From assembly GCF_004123905.1 (NCBI RefSeq), contig NZ_MZXW01000015.1:310001-374000 (forward strand): a stretch of 64,000 bases of DNA, given 5' to 3'. Of the stretch, positions 47,230 through 56,419 are shown piece after piece. This DNA is from Bradyrhizobium betae (lineage in GTDB: Bacteria > Pseudomonadota > Alphaproteobacteria > Rhizobiales > Xanthobacteraceae). The number at the start of each line of letters is the position of its first letter. Position 1 is the stretch's first letter. The notes under the pieces are model-generated. The model searched no databases, had not been told where the DNA came from, and saw only the letters and a program-made list of their open reading frames with translations. The translations under genes were made by a program, and so were the position numbers.

Positions 47230-48558
47230 ATGTCGAGCGCCTCGCCCGCCGTCTCGATCGGCATCGATTTTGGGACCAGCAATACGGTCGTGGCCATCGC
47301 CGCGGACGACCGCCGGGTCGAGGCCATCCGCTTCGACCATGGCGGCCAGCGCCACAGCGTTTTCGTGTCGGCCCTGTGCTTCTGGGAGGACCGGCCGGGC
47401 GCCGGCGCCCAGGCCGAGGGTGGACCGTGGGCGATCGAGACGTTCCTCGAAGGACGCCACATCTACCGCTTCCTCCAGTCGTTCAAGACGTTTGCGGCGA
47501 GCTCCAGCTTCAACACCACGCAAGTGTTCCGGCAGCGCTTCAAGTTCGAGGACATTCTGGCGGCGTTCCTGCGGACGCTGGCGCGCCATGGCGGCGACAA
47601 ATTCGGCTTCGCAACATCGTCCATCACGGTCGGACGCCCCGTGCGCTTCGCCGGCGGCAATCCCGACGAGGCGTTGGCAATGCAGCGCTACCGGGCCGCG
47701 TTCGAAAGCCTCGGCGCGGGCCATGCGCGCTACGTCTACGAGCCCGTGGGCGCGGCGTTCTCCTTCGCCCGCCGGCTGGAGCGTGATGCCACCGTGCTGG
47801 TTGCGGATTTCGGCGGCGGCACCAGCGACTTCTCCGTGATGCGCTTTTCGCGCGCGGGCGGCACGCTTCGCGCCGAGCCGCTTGGCCACGCCGGCATCGG
47901 CATTGCCGGCGACACCTTCGATTACCGCATCGTCGACCATGTCGTCTCGCCGCGGCTCGGCAAGGGCTCCAGCTTCCGCTCGTTCGACAAGGTGCTGCCG
48001 GTCCCGAGCGGCCACTACACCAACCTCGCGCGCTGGCATCAGCTCGCGATGATGAAGAGCAACGGCGATCTGCGCGAGCTCCGGGAGCTCCAGCGCTCCG
48101 CGCTGAAGCCGAAGCTGCTCGAGGACTTCATCACCATCGTCGATCTCGACCTCGGCTTCTCGCTGTACCGCGCGGTGTCCGACGCCAAGGTCGCGCTGTC
48201 GGGCCACGACGAGGTGGACTTCCGCTTCAAGGGCGGCGGCGTCGACATCGGCGCGGCCATCACCCGGAAGAATTTCGAATCCTGGATTGCCGACGACATC
48301 GCCCGGCTGGGGGCCACCGTCGACAAGGTGCTGGGCGAAGCCGGCATCACCGCGCGCGAGGTGGAGAAGGTGTTCTTGACCGGCGGCACGTCCTTCGTTC
48401 CGGCCGTCAGGAAGCTGTTCGCCGACCGGTTCGGCAACGAGCGGCTGATGTCGGGCGACCAGTTCGAGTCGATCGCCTACGGCCTCGCGCTGATCGGGCA
48501 CAGTCCCGATCCCGATCGCTGGACCGCAGGCGGCGGGATCGCAAAGGCGGGCGCGTAA
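47230..48558 (+). CDS. Hsp70-family (YegD-like) chaperone-type ATPase
   Basis: A 442-residue protein with the actin/Hsp70 ATPase signatures: VSIGIDFGTSNTVVAIAADD (phosphate 1), VLVADFGGGTSDFSV (phosphate 2) and VFLTGGTSFVPAVRKLF (adenosine). The usual C-terminal substrate-binding domain of DnaK is absent, as in YegD. The start at 47230 is the only one giving the full GIDFGTSNT motif. It is divergent from the 45-aa gene, sharing a 280-bp region. The client is unknown. Confidence 0.9.
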   Translation: MSSASPAVSIGIDFGTSNTVVAIAADDRRVEAIRFDHGGQRHSVFVSALCFWEDRPGAGAQAEGGPWAIETFLEGRHIYRFLQSFKTFAASSSFNTTQVFRQRFKFEDILAAFLRTLARHGGDKFGFATSSITVGRPVRFAGGNPDEALAMQRYRAAFESLGAGHARYVYEPVGAAFSFARRLERDATVLVADFGGGTSDFSVMRFSRAGGTLRAEPLGHAGIGIAGDTFDYRIVDHVVSPRLGKGSSFRSFDKVLPVPSGHYTNLARWHQLAMMKSNGDLRELRELQRSALKPKLLEDFITIVDLDLGFSLYRAVSDAKVALSGHDEVDFRFKGGGVDIGAAITRKNFESWIADDIARLGATVDKVLGEAGITAREVEKVFLTGGTSFVPAVRKLFADRFGNERLMSGDQFESIAYGLALIGHSPDPDRWTAGGGIAKAGA

Positions 48559-48604
48559 CGATCGTTCCGATCAGGGTTGTTCTCTCGGAAGGTTCGGCAT
48601 CCTC

Positions 48605-48692
48605 CGTCATTGCGAGCGTAGCGAAGCAATCCAGAATCTTTCTGCGGAGACAGTCTGGATTGCTTCGTCGCAAGTGCTCCTCGCAATGACGG
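48605..48692. repeat. Palindromic repeat, second copy of the 4060 element
   Basis: CGTCATTGCGAG...CGAAGCAATCCAGA pairs with TCTGGATTGCTTCG...CTCGCAATGACG. The same arms occur at 4060-4140, with a diverged loop and a small insertion in the right arm. Confidence 0.85.
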
Positions 48693-48726
48693 CTTGGGGC
48701 GATCTGCGCGTCCAATCAAAAGTGCC

Positions 48727-48817
48727 GTAGGGTGGGCAAAGCGGAGCGTGCCCACGCATCTGTCGCCGTATCGGAAAGATCGTGGGCACGGCGCAAGTGC
48801 GCCTTTGCCCACCCTAC
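48727..48817. repeat. Palindromic intergenic repeat
   Basis: GTAGGGTGGGCAAAG pairs with CTTTGCCCACCCTAC, with inner CGTGCCCACG/CGTGGGCACG arms. With the preceding element it fills the gap between the Hsp70-like gene and the SRPBCC gene. Confidence 0.8.
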
Positions 48818-48833
48818 GACAACAACGTCGCCG

Positions 48834-49277
48834 CTACTGGTTGATCTCGGGCTCGACGAGCCTTGACAGGTTCCGCAGCGATTCCTGCCAGCCGAGATAG
48901 CAGGCCTCCGGCGGGATGACGTCGGGGATGCCGGCCTGCGTGATATCGAGCTCGGTGCCGACCGAGACCTTCTTCAGGATCACGGTCACCTCGATCACCC
49001 CGGGCAGATTGGGATCGTCGAACTTGTCGGTGTAGCGCAGCCGCTCGCCGGGAACGAGCTCGAGATACTCACCGCCGAAAGCGTGGCTGTGGCCCGTCGT
49101 GAAGTTCCGGAACGACATTTTGAACGTGCCGCCGACCTTCGGCTCGAAGTGGTGCACGGTGCAGGTGAAGCCGTTCGGCGGCAGCCATTTCGCCAGCGCA
49201 TCCGCCTCCAGGAAGGCGCGATAGATCTTTTCCGGGCTGGTGGGCAGAACGCGGTGCAGGCGGACGGTGCTTGGCAT
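48834..49277 (-). CDS. SRPBCC (AHSA1-like) family protein
   Basis: A 147-residue protein from the ATG at 49277 (MPSTVRLHRVLPTSPEKIYR). The START/Bet v 1-type fold is indicated by VLPTSPEKIYRAFLEADALAKWLPPNG, then VGGTFKMSFRNFTTG and the C-terminal helix CYLGWQESLRNLSRLVEP. Such proteins bind hydrophobic ligands or act like Aha1; no ligand can be predicted. An in-frame GTG/ATG further upstream is not supported. Confidence 0.88.
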   Translation of the reverse strand: MPSTVRLHRVLPTSPEKIYRAFLEADALAKWLPPNGFTCTVHHFEPKVGGTFKMSFRNFTTGHSHAFGGEYLELVPGERLRYTDKFDDPNLPGVIEVTVILKKVSVGTELDITQAGIPDVIPPEACYLGWQESLRNLSRLVEPEINQ

Positions 49278-49494
49278 GATGGTTATCCCTGTGAATTGAT
49301 GGGCTCGACGTTGTCGTCTACTGCCCATTCATGTCCAGAGGACGAACGAGATGTCGCCGATCCGACAGGGCGTCTTGGATTTTCTGCTGGCTTACCGGTC
49401 CGGCAGAAAAGGATGAGTTTGCCGGTGATGGATTGAGGCCACAATTTCGCTATCGTTCTTCGTTCAACTTCTGCGCGAGATCAGGGGACTTCCG

Positions 49495-50462
49495 TTGCGC
49501 AGGACGTTTTGGGCTTACGCCATCCTGCTCTGCCGTCTTGGCTCGCCTGCCGAGGCCGCGGGCATTCAGCTTCTCGAGTCCGATCCCGCGCTCGCAGGCG
49601 CGATCTGGTATCCGTGTGCGAAGGAGCCCGAACATGTGTCGCTCGGCAGTCTTTCCGTCGGTGCCGATTTCGACCTGAAGGGCGTGAAGGATTGCCACGT
49701 CACGGGCGCAAAGCTGCCGCTCATCATCTTCTCGCACGGCCGGGGCGGTTCTTCGGTCAGCACCACGACACCGCGGCAGCGCTGGCCGACGCTGGATTTG
49801 TCGTCGCGTCGATCAATCATCCCGGCGATACTTATAGCGACTCCTCGCGGCGCGACACATTGTCGGTCTGGGGATCGCGTCCGGCAGACATCGTGCGCCT
49901 GCTCGACTTTCTGTTGAAGGACTGGAAGGACAGGGCGGTGATCGATCCTGCCAAGGTCGGCTTCTTCGGCTTCTCGCTTGGCGGCTCTACCGGCTTTGTG
50001 CTGATGGGGACCAGGCCGGATTTCGCGCGCATCGCCAGCTTCTGCAAGGAGACGATCGGCGCTTGCGCAGAGTTGCACAGCGGCGAGACGCCGCCAGAGC
50101 CAATACACGATGCGCGTATCCGCACCGCGGTGATCGTCGATCCCGCGCCGGGCACCCTGACGCGGGAGAATCTGGCCGTCGTCAAGGTGCCGTTCCAGTT
50201 CTGGCGCTCGCAGTTCGGCGGCCCGGGCGTCGGCGACGGTTCGGGCACGGAGCGCGTCGCGGAGGGATTGCCGGGCAAGCCCGACATTCATGTCGTGCCC
50301 GCCGGCCACTTTGCTTTCCTCGCGCCTTGCTCGCCGGAGCTTGCGGCAGCCATCCCCCGCATCTGCACCGATACGCCGGCAGGATTCGACAGGGTGGGCT
50401 TCCACCGCGAGTTCAACGCGGCGGTCGTGACGTATTTTCGTGAGCAGCTCGGAGAGCAATGA
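49495..50462 (+). pseudogene. Alpha/beta hydrolase (PAF-acetylhydrolase-like), frameshifted
   Basis: The first part (49495 to about 49750) has a signal-like start and runs to KLPLIIFSHGRGG, the oxyanion-hole strand. The rest continues in another frame from about 49751 with FGQHHDTAAALADAGFVVAS, the nucleophile motif GFSLGGSTG, and a catalytic-type His in VPAGHFAFLAP, ending at 50462. Adding one base near 49751 joins both parts into one 322-residue hydrolase. All catalytic motifs are otherwise intact, so this is either a very recent pseudogene or a sequence error. The start is a TTG. Confidence 0.75.
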
Positions 50463-50759
50463 GCTTCGCGATCGGTGAGGCGCCGCGAAATGCCATTTGC
50501 CGGGCAGGCATCGGCTTTTCGGATGATGGGCCCGCACCCCAACGGCATACCTGCGATCATCCCCGCTGAGCTCCTGGGGCAATTGAATTTGGCCCAGCCT
50601 TGCAAATGACGCTGATGAGGTATACGTTGGAGCCGTTCGTTCAGCCGCTGTGCCTTGTTGAATGCGCCCGCGGGCTCCTTTTCCATAGACATCGACGAAT
50701 TGAATTTGTTCTGCGTGACGATCACGCGGAACCCGCGCGTATGCGCTATGGAGAAGAAA

Positions 50760-50969
50760 ATGACGACAGGTACAGTGAAGTGGTTCAACGGCCAGAAGGG
50801 CTTTGGATTCATTCAGCCCGACGACGGCGGCACCGATGTGTTCGTTCATATCAGCGCGGTCGAGCGGGCTGGTCTTGCGGGTCTCGCCGAGGGCCAAAAG
50901 GTCAACTTCGAGGCCAAGACCGACAAGATGCGGGGCAAGGTCAGCGCAGAGAATCTCTCGCTGGCCTAA
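50760..50969 (+). CDS. Cold-shock domain protein
   Basis: A 69-residue CspA-type protein. The ATG at 50760 gives [20 protein letters not shown] with RNP1 (KGFGFI) and RNP2 (VFVHIS), which bind single-stranded RNA or DNA. A second ATG 12 bp earlier also fits; GGAG just before 50760 favours the shorter form. The 297-bp region from 50463 to 50759 has no gene and probably includes a long leader, as in other csp genes. Confidence 0.95.
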   Translation: MTTGTVKWFNGQKGFGFIQPDDGGTDVFVHISAVERAGLAGLAEGQKVNFEAKTDKMRGKVSAENLSLA

Positions 50970-50979
50970 AGGCCCTGGC

Positions 50980-51045
50980 GCCGTTTCACGGATGTACTGA
51001 AACGGCCTCGCTGCCCGCTCGATCTCCGGATTGAGCGGGTTTTGT
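50980..51045 (+). terminator. Two hairpins after the cold-shock gene
   Basis: GCCGTTTCA/TGAAACGGC (50980-51006, 9-bp stem) is followed by CCCGCTC/GAGCGGG (51014-51039) and TTTTGT. The second has the form of an intrinsic terminator. Confidence 0.7.
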
Positions 51046-51067
51046 CCGTTTCTCAGCAGGGTGAATA

Positions 51068-51310
51068 ATGAGCGCCAAGAAACCGGCCGAACAGTCACCT
51101 GAATCTATCGCCCGCTCCAATCGTCAGCGTTTAGCCGCTGAAGAAGGCGTCCGGGCCATGGCGGATGCCGAAAAGCAATCCGTCGACATTCGCAAGAACA
51201 TGGCGCGGCTTCGAGAGCTGCGCGAAGCCAAGGAAGCGGCCGACGCAACGCTTCAGGCATCGTCGCCGGCCACCATCCCGGCGAAGCGCAAGAAGAAGCT
51301 GCCGCGATAA
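51068..51310 (+). CDS. Small charged hypothetical protein
   Basis: An 80-residue, highly charged, helical protein: MSAKKPAEQSPESIARSNRQ, then RLAAEEGVRAMADAEKQSVD, ending in a basic tail (PAKRKKKLPR). It has no Cys and no membrane segment. The basic C-terminus could bind nucleic acid. The AGGGTG site 7 nt upstream supports the start. I recall similar rhizobial proteins of unknown function. Confidence 0.7.
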   Translation: MSAKKPAEQSPESIARSNRQRLAAEEGVRAMADAEKQSVDIRKNMARLRELREAKEAADATLQASSPATIPAKRKKKLPR

Positions 51311-51443
51311 ACGACGTCGACAGCGTCAGACGAAAATCTGGAGAGGGCCGGTCACATGCCAAAGAGTGCGGGTCTTGCCTAGAATCAAGTCGGACGGCGG
51401 TGGCACAATCACGTTCTTTCTCGCGCTTGGCGCGGGACGACAA

Positions 51444-51590
51444 ATGTGCCGGCTTGCGACGACGTTTCTGACGCAGAAGCAGGCCTTCAGCTATCTTCAC
51501 AAGAACCGAACTGAACTGGAGCGCATCGCGCGAGCGCGGCTGGCTTCAGGGGAGCTCGAAGACGGGATCGTCATGCTCTCGATGCTCTAG
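51444..51590 (+). CDS. Small hypothetical protein
   Basis: A 48-residue frame from the ATG at 51444: MCRLATTFLTQKQAFSYLHK, NRTELERIARARLASGELED, GIVMLSML. It is mostly helical and charged. A TTG at about 51375 would add about 23 residues. The pattern LERIARARLASGELEDGI looks like protein-type sequence rather than a shadow, but no family was recognised. Confidence 0.5.
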   Translation: MCRLATTFLTQKQAFSYLHKNRTELERIARARLASGELEDGIVMLSML

Positions 51591-51604
51591 CTGAGCCTCG
51601 ATAG

Positions 51605-51787
51605 CTATTCGCTGCGATCTCCCGGCTTGGCCTCGCGTGCCAATCGTTCCGTCTTTAGGCGCTCGCGGTTTTCGTTGAAGGAGTGCTGGTCCTTCGCGTA
51701 GTCATTCATCGGCTTCTGCGTCTTGACAGGCTTGAACGCCTTGTCGGCTTCACGCTTGGCGCGATCAGGGGAATGATCTCTCAACAT
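51605..51787 (-). CDS. Small basic hypothetical protein (second gene of a stress-type pair)
   Basis: A 60-residue, very hydrophilic protein (MLRDHSPDRAKREADKAFKP...ERLAREAKPGDRSE), probably disordered. Its ATG overlaps the stop of the preceding small frame by 7 bp and is preceded by GAGG, so the two are translationally coupled. A candidate EcfG promoter stands in front of the pair. Confidence 0.6.
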   Translation of the reverse strand: MLRDHSPDRAKREADKAFKPVKTQKPMNDYAKDQHSFNENRERLKTERLAREAKPGDRSE

Positions 51788-51951
51788 TTCGACCTCGATT
51801 TAATCAACTGGCGTGGTCCCGACGATTGCCGGACGCGACGCTTTTCCTGCACAGATATGGATCGACGCCCTCCGGATGAGAAGGCGGCCAATTCTTCAGC
51901 GTTGGGCAGGTCTCTTGCGAGGCGCTCAGTCACTCGCTGGGGAGGCGGCAT
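51781..51951 (-). CDS. Small hypothetical protein (first gene of a stress-type pair)
   Basis: A 56-residue frame from the ATG at 51951 (MPPPQRVTERLARDLPNAEE, LAAFSSGGRRSISVQEKRRV, then a basic tail). A GTG at 51969 would add six residues but would lie only about 8 nt from the predicted transcription start. Called because it sits between a perfect EcfG promoter and a coupled downstream frame; sequence alone would not be enough. Confidence 0.45.
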   Translation of the reverse strand: MPPPQRVTERLARDLPNAEELAAFSSGGRRSISVQEKRRVRQSSGPRQLIKSRSKC

Positions 51952-51984
51952 GCTCGCTTCTGAAAGCACGCCGGTTAATGACGT

Positions 51985-52009
51985 AACGAACAGCCCCTAC
52001 ATCTGTTCC
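51985..52009 (-). promoter_or_regulatory. Candidate sigma-EcfG (general stress) promoter
   Basis: On the minus strand GGAAC (52009-52005), a 16-nt spacer and CGTT (51988-51985) match the EcfG consensus exactly. It points to the pair of small genes at 51951 and 51787. Further upstream (52039-52051) lies the palindrome GGGTATAATACCC of unknown role; the rest of the gap to 52185 shows nothing. Confidence 0.6.
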
Positions 52010-52182
52010 GTGGGAACAATCTTTAATTCCTCGATGATGGGTATAATACCCCTGTTTTGCCCGACGCGTCAAAGAAATTTCTAAAAAATCGAAATTGCTT
52101 ATACGGCCAACGCGTTGGCTACTGTGCATGGGGTTGTTTTTTAGCTTTTTGGTTTGAGCCTGCGACCGTGCGGCCTTGCCCA

Positions 52183-52216
52183 TGCAAAAAAGGGCCGCCC
52201 CGAAGGGCGGCCCTTT
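52183..52216 (-). terminator. Rho-independent terminator of gntR-oxc-frc
   Basis: A 12-bp stem (AAAGGGCCGCCC / GGGCGGCCCTTT, loop CGAA) with TTTTTTGC following on the minus strand, 23 bp after the frc stop. Confidence 0.9.
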
Positions 52217-52238
52217 CGTCGTTCTCTGAGTGGTCCGC

Positions 52239-53516
52239 CTACTCGGCGGCCTGCTTCTGCGGCGGGTCGAGCGCGCCGGACTTGTGGATGTCGGCGACCT
52301 GGTGGTCGCTGAAGCCGAGCACCGAGCGCAGGATCTCGTCAGTGTGCTCGCCGAGCAGCGGCGACCGCTGCACGTCGCTCGGGCTATCCGACAGCTTGAT
52401 CGGGTTGCCGACCGAGATGTACTTGCCGCGGGTGGGGTGATCGACCTCGACGACGGTGCCGGTGGCGCGCAGCGACTGGTCCTCGGCGATCTCCTTCATC
52501 GACAGGATCGGGCCGCAGGGGATGTCGTCCTTGTTGAGGATTTCCATCGCCTCGAACTTCGTCTTCGTCATCGTCCATTGTTCGATGCGGCCGAAGATTT
52601 CGTTCAGGCGCGGCAGGCGGACGGCCGGCTTGGAATAGTTCGGGTCGGTCTTCCAGGTCGGCTCGCCGATCACGTCGCAGATCTTCTCCCAGACCGGGGC
52701 CTGGGTGATGAAGTAGATGTAGGCGTTGGGATCGGTCTCCCAGCCCTTGCACTTCAGGATGCGGCCGGGCTGGCCACCGCCGGAATCGTTGCCGGCGCGC
52801 GGCACGGCATCGCCGAACGGAATGCCTTCGCCGAACTGGCTGTATTCTTTCAGCGGGCCGTGGGCGAGGCGCTGCTGGTCGCGCAGCTTGACGCGCGCGA
52901 GGTTGAGCACGCCGTCCTGCATCGCGGCGGTGACGCGCTGGCCCTTGCCCGAATGCGTGCGCTGATAAAGCGCGGTAACGATGCCGAGCGCGAGATGCAG
53001 GCCGGTGCCGCTGTCGCCGATCTGCGCGCCGGTGACGAGCGGCAGGCCGTCGCGGAAGCCGGTGGTGGAGGCGGCGCCGCCGGTGCACTGCGCGACGTTC
53101 TCATAGACCTTGCAGTCTTCGTACGGTCCGGGACCAAAGCCCTTGATCGAGGCGACGATCATCTTCGGGTTGATCGACTGGATCTTCTCCCAGGGGAAGC
53201 CCATGCGGTCGAGCACGCCGGGGCCGAAATTCTCGACCAGCACGTCGCACTTCTTGATCAGCTCGGTGAGGACTTCCTTGCCCTTGGGGTTCTTGGTGTC
53301 GAGCGTGATCGAACGCTTGTTGTGGTTCAGCATGGTGAAATACAGGCTGTCCACGTTCGGGATGTCCTGCAGCTGGCCGCGGGTGATGTCACCCACGCCC
53401 GGGCGTTCCACCTTGATCACGTCGGCGCCGAACCAGGCCAGCAGCTGCGTGCAGGTCGGACCGGATTGAACGTGGGTGAAGTCGAGAATGCGAACGCCCT
53501 CGAGCGCTTTGGTCAT
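52239..53516 (-). CDS. frc: Formyl-CoA:oxalate CoA-transferase
   Basis: A 425-residue class III CoA-transferase, close in length to the Oxalobacter enzyme (428). It transfers CoA from formyl-CoA to oxalate, giving oxalyl-CoA and formate. The start at 53516 gives [20 protein letters not shown] with the conserved Gln17. The catalytic Asp is Asp168 (AQIGDSGTG), which carries the aspartyl-CoA intermediate, and the glycine loop is DSGGGQPG. It follows oxc by 63 bp and ends in a strong terminator, so it is the last gene of gntR-oxc-frc. Confidence 0.96.
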   Translation of the reverse strand: MTKALEGVRILDFTHVQSGPTCTQLLAWFGADVIKVERPGVGDITRGQLQDIPNVDSLYFTMLNHNKRSITLDTKNPKGKEVLTELIKKCDVLVENFGPGVLDRMGFPWEKIQSINPKMIVASIKGFGPGPYEDCKVYENVAQCTGGAASTTGFRDGLPLVTGAQIGDSGTGLHLALGIVTALYQRTHSGKGQRVTAAMQDGVLNLARVKLRDQQRLAHGPLKEYSQFGEGIPFGDAVPRAGNDSGGGQPGRILKCKGWETDPNAYIYFITQAPVWEKICDVIGEPTWKTDPNYSKPAVRLPRLNEIFGRIEQWTMTKTKFEAMEILNKDDIPCGPILSMKEIAEDQSLRATGTVVEVDHPTRGKYISVGNPIKLSDSPSDVQRSPLLGEHTDEILRSVLGFSDHQVADIHKSGALDPPQKQAAE

Positions 53517-53579
53517 GGTGTTGCTCCGTACTCTGTCTGCCCCCGCCAACCGCAGGGATTAAAGGGTTGAGGGGTGGAC

Positions 53580-55313
53580 TTACTTTTTCTTCTGCAAAAC
53601 GCTCTGCGGATTGAGGTTGCCGATGCGGCCGCTCTCCGAGCCTGCGGCCGGATCGATCACCGCGTTGATGAGCGTCGGCTTGCCCGAGGCCATCGCCTCG
53701 TTGACGGCGCGCTTCAGTTCATCCGGCGAGGTGGCATTCACGCCGACGCCGCCAAAGGCTTCCATCATCTTGTCGTAGCGCGCGCCCTTGACGAACACAG
53801 TCGTCGCGGGATCGGCGTTGACGCTGTTGACGTCGGTACCGCGATAGATGCCGTCATTGTTGAAGATGACGATGCAGATCGGCAGGTTGTAGCGGCAGAT
53901 GGTCTCGACCTCCATGCCGGAGAAGCCGAACGCGCTGTCGCCTTCCACCGCGAGCACGGGGTGACCGGTCTCGAGCGCAGCCGCGATCGCCTGGCCCATG
54001 CCGATGCCCATCACGCCCCAGGTGCCGACGTCGAGACGCTTGCGTGGGCGATACATGTCGATCACGCCGCGGGCGAGGTCGAGCGTGTTGGCGCCCTCGT
54101 TGACGAGGATCGCCTCGGGGTGATCCTTAATGACGTTCTTCAAGACGCCGAGCGCGCCGTGATAATCCATCGGCGATTTGTTGTTCATGAGCTTCGGCGC
54201 CATCTTGGCGACGTTCTCGTCGCGCTTGGACGCGATGGCCTTGGTCCATTCGGCCGGCGGCGCGGTCCAACCCGTGGCGATCGCCTGGTTGAAGGCCGAG
54301 ACCACAGAGCCGATGTCGCCGACGACGGGCGCGACGATCTCGACGTTGGAGTCCATCTCGCGCGGCTCGATGTCGACCTGGATGAACTTCTTCGGGGTCT
54401 CGCCCCAGTTCTTGCCCTTGCCGTGCGAGAGCAGCCAGTTCAGCCGCGCGCCGATCAGCAGCACGACGTCGGACTCTTTCAGCACCGTCGAGCGGGCCGC
54501 ACCTGCGCATTGCGGATGGGTGTCGGAGAGGAGGCCCTTGGCCATGCTCATCGGCAGGAAGGGGACGCCGCTCTTCTCGACGAAGGTCTTGATCTCCTCG
54601 TCGGCCTGCGCGTAGGCCGCGCCCTTGCCGAGGATGATGAGCGGACGTTTTGCACTCTTGAGCACATCAAGCGCGCGCTTGATCGAAGCGGGCGAGGGGA
54701 TCTGCGCGGGCGCAGCATCAATCACCTTGACCAGCGACTTCCGGCCGGCATCGGCGTTCATCACCTGGCCGAACAGCTTTGCCGGCAGGTCGAGATAGAC
54801 GCCGCCCGGACGACCCGAGACCGCGGCACGGATGGCGCGGGCAAGGCCGATGCCGATGTCCTGGGCGTGCAGCACGCGATAGGCCGCCTTGCACAGCGGC
54901 TTTGCGATCGCGAGCTGGTCCATCTCTTCGTAGTCGCCCTGCTGGAGGTCGACGATCTCGCGCTCGGAGGAGCCCGAGATCAGGATCATCGGGTAGCAGT
55001 TGGTGGTGGCGTGCGCGAGCGCGGTGAGACCGTTGAGGAAGCCGGGCGCGGACACCGTGAGGCAGATGCCGGGCTTCTTGGTGAGGTAGCCGGCGATGCC
55101 TGCCGCATAACCTGCGTTCTGCTCGTGGCGGAACGAGATCATGCGAATGCCTTCGGCCTGCGCCATGCGGCCCAGATCCGTGATCGGGATGCCCGGCACA
55201 TTATAGATGGTGTTGATGCCGTTCAGCTTGAGCGCGTCGATGACGAGATGAAAACCATCCGTCAATTCCTGCTCGGTGCCCGGTGCTTCGGACTTGGTCG
55301 CGGTGTTCAGCAT
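53580..55313 (-). CDS. oxc: Oxalyl-CoA decarboxylase
   Basis: A 577-residue ThDP enzyme converting oxalyl-CoA to formyl-CoA and CO2. The PYR-domain activating Glu is Glu64 ([13 protein letters not shown]). The ThDP/Mg motif is [15 protein letters not shown]...FNNDGIYRG, and [16 protein letters not shown] near the N-terminus is diagnostic for Oxc. It lies between gntR (62-bp gap) and frc. With Frc it forms the catabolic cycle that regenerates formyl-CoA; decarboxylation consumes a proton. Confidence 0.97.
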   Translation of the reverse strand: MLNTATKSEAPGTEQELTDGFHLVIDALKLNGINTIYNVPGIPITDLGRMAQAEGIRMISFRHEQNAGYAAGIAGYLTKKPGICLTVSAPGFLNGLTALAHATTNCYPMILISGSSEREIVDLQQGDYEEMDQLAIAKPLCKAAYRVLHAQDIGIGLARAIRAAVSGRPGGVYLDLPAKLFGQVMNADAGRKSLVKVIDAAPAQIPSPASIKRALDVLKSAKRPLIILGKGAAYAQADEEIKTFVEKSGVPFLPMSMAKGLLSDTHPQCAGAARSTVLKESDVVLLIGARLNWLLSHGKGKNWGETPKKFIQVDIEPREMDSNVEIVAPVVGDIGSVVSAFNQAIATGWTAPPAEWTKAIASKRDENVAKMAPKLMNNKSPMDYHGALGVLKNVIKDHPEAILVNEGANTLDLARGVIDMYRPRKRLDVGTWGVMGIGMGQAIAAALETGHPVLAVEGDSAFGFSGMEVETICRYNLPICIVIFNNDGIYRGTDVNSVNADPATTVFVKGARYDKMMEAFGGVGVNATSPDELKRAVNEAMASGKPTLINAVIDPAAGSESGRIGNLNPQSVLQKKK

Positions 55314-55375
55314 GGGCCTTGTCTCCCTGGTCTCAAGATAACGGGGCGAGTTTTTCGCCCTTCTGGTGAACGTTG

Positions 55376-56107
55376 CTAGTTGAACAGTTCCTGACCGTGC
55401 GCTTCGACGTAAGCGGCAAGGCCAAGGGTGTGGTCGCGGGCGCGCTTCTCCGCGAGCTCGGTGTCGCGTGCTTCCAGTGCTTCGATCATGCCGAGATGCT
55501 CGGGCAGCGAGGTCGCGGTGCGGTCCTTGCGTCCGATGGTCAGCTGGCGATAGCCGCGCACGTGCAGCAGCAGGTCGTTGGTGAGATCGACCAGCACCGG
55601 CGATTCCGACAGCGAGATCAGCGCCTGGTGGAAGGCGATGTTGGCGCGAGAATATTCCTCGACGTGATCTTCGGGCAGGCGGTCCTTGCTGAAGTCCTTG
55701 AAGTAGTCGCGCAGCGCCGTGATGTCTTTCTTGCGTGCGGTGGTGGTGATGAGGCGCGCCGCCATGCTCTCCAGCGCCGCCCAGGCGCGGATCATGTCGA
55801 CGATCTCGCTCTTGGTCCTTCGCACCACCATGATGCCGCGGCGCGGAACCGTCTTCACGAAACCGTCCTGCTCCAGCATCGCGATGGCTTCGCGGATCGG
55901 GGTTCGGCTCACACCAAGACGTTCGGACAACGCGCGCTCGTCGAGCATCACCGGCTCGGGCGTCGAATAGATGTCCATCTTGAGGATGGCTTCCTTCAAG
56001 GCGTCATACGCCTTGTTCTTGAAGCTGCTCTCCGGGGCAATACGAACGATTGCGATATCTGCCTCGGCCATGTTCGGCAACGCCTTGGTTGTTTTCCGCA
56101 GTGACAC
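55376..56107 (-). CDS. GntR/FCD family regulator of the oxalate genes
   Basis: A 243-residue regulator. The GTG at 56107 is chosen because GGAGGAG lies 7 nt upstream; an ATG at 56071 is the alternative. The N-terminal winged helix reads [14 protein letters not shown] and the recognition part [23 protein letters not shown]. The FCD effector domain has the metal-site pattern [19 protein letters not shown] and RARDHT. It heads an apparent operon with oxc and frc and has a perfect 17-bp inverted-repeat operator overlapping its own promoter. I infer a repressor relieved by oxalate or an oxalate-derived CoA ester. Confidence 0.93.
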   Translation of the reverse strand: MSLRKTTKALPNMAEADIAIVRIAPESSFKNKAYDALKEAILKMDIYSTPEPVMLDERALSERLGVSRTPIREAIAMLEQDGFVKTVPRRGIMVVRRTKSEIVDMIRAWAALESMAARLITTTARKKDITALRDYFKDFSKDRLPEDHVEEYSRANIAFHQALISLSESPVLVDLTNDLLLHVRGYRQLTIGRKDRTATSLPEHLGMIEALEARDTELAEKRARDHTLGLAAYVEAHGQELFN

Positions 56108-56163
56108 GACGAATCTCCTCCAGTGGGAGTCGTCTTTTACAGGATTATTAACGGGAAAGTTTT

Positions 56164-56189
56164 TGGCATACCACATGCCAGAATGTCAA
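56164..56189 (-). promoter_or_regulatory. Perfect GntR operator and -35 box of gntR-oxc-frc
   Basis: TGGCATACCACATGCCA at 56164-56180 is a perfect TGGCAT-N5-ATGCCA inverted repeat. On the minus strand TTGACA (56189-56184) lies three bases upstream, an ideal -35 box. This arrangement predicts autorepression. Confidence 0.75.
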
Positions 56190-56228
56190 GCTGCCTATTT
56201 TTTGCGGCATTCTAGGCAGTGCATCAGC

Positions 56229-56261
56229 TTGACAAATTGGCTCCTGGCATACCAAATGCCA
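56229..56261 (+). promoter_or_regulatory. Perfect GntR operator and -35 box of the acyl-CoA synthetase gene
   Basis: TTGACA at 56229-56234 is followed ten bases later by TGGCATACCAAATGCCA (56245-56261), the second perfect TGGCAT-N5-ATGCCA site. The two divergent -35 boxes are 39 bp apart. The leader to the start at 56420 is long (about 150 nt); the rest of the 312-bp divergent region has no other feature. Confidence 0.7.
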
Positions 56262-56419
56262 TCGCTAGCCATTTTTGATCCAAGGCGGCGGAGGTATCTC
56301 AGGCTTTATGCCACTCCGTTCCGCGACATGGAACAGAGCGCGGCGAATGGCAAGCATCACGGGCAGCCGCAACACGCGCGCGCTTTGCAAAGAACGAACT
56401 AGGTCAAGGGAGAAGCCAC

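Noticed and set aside
52039..52051. GGGTATAATACCC considered as another GntR operator
   Set aside because: It lacks the TGGCAT/ATGCCA arms and no oxalate-related gene starts from it.
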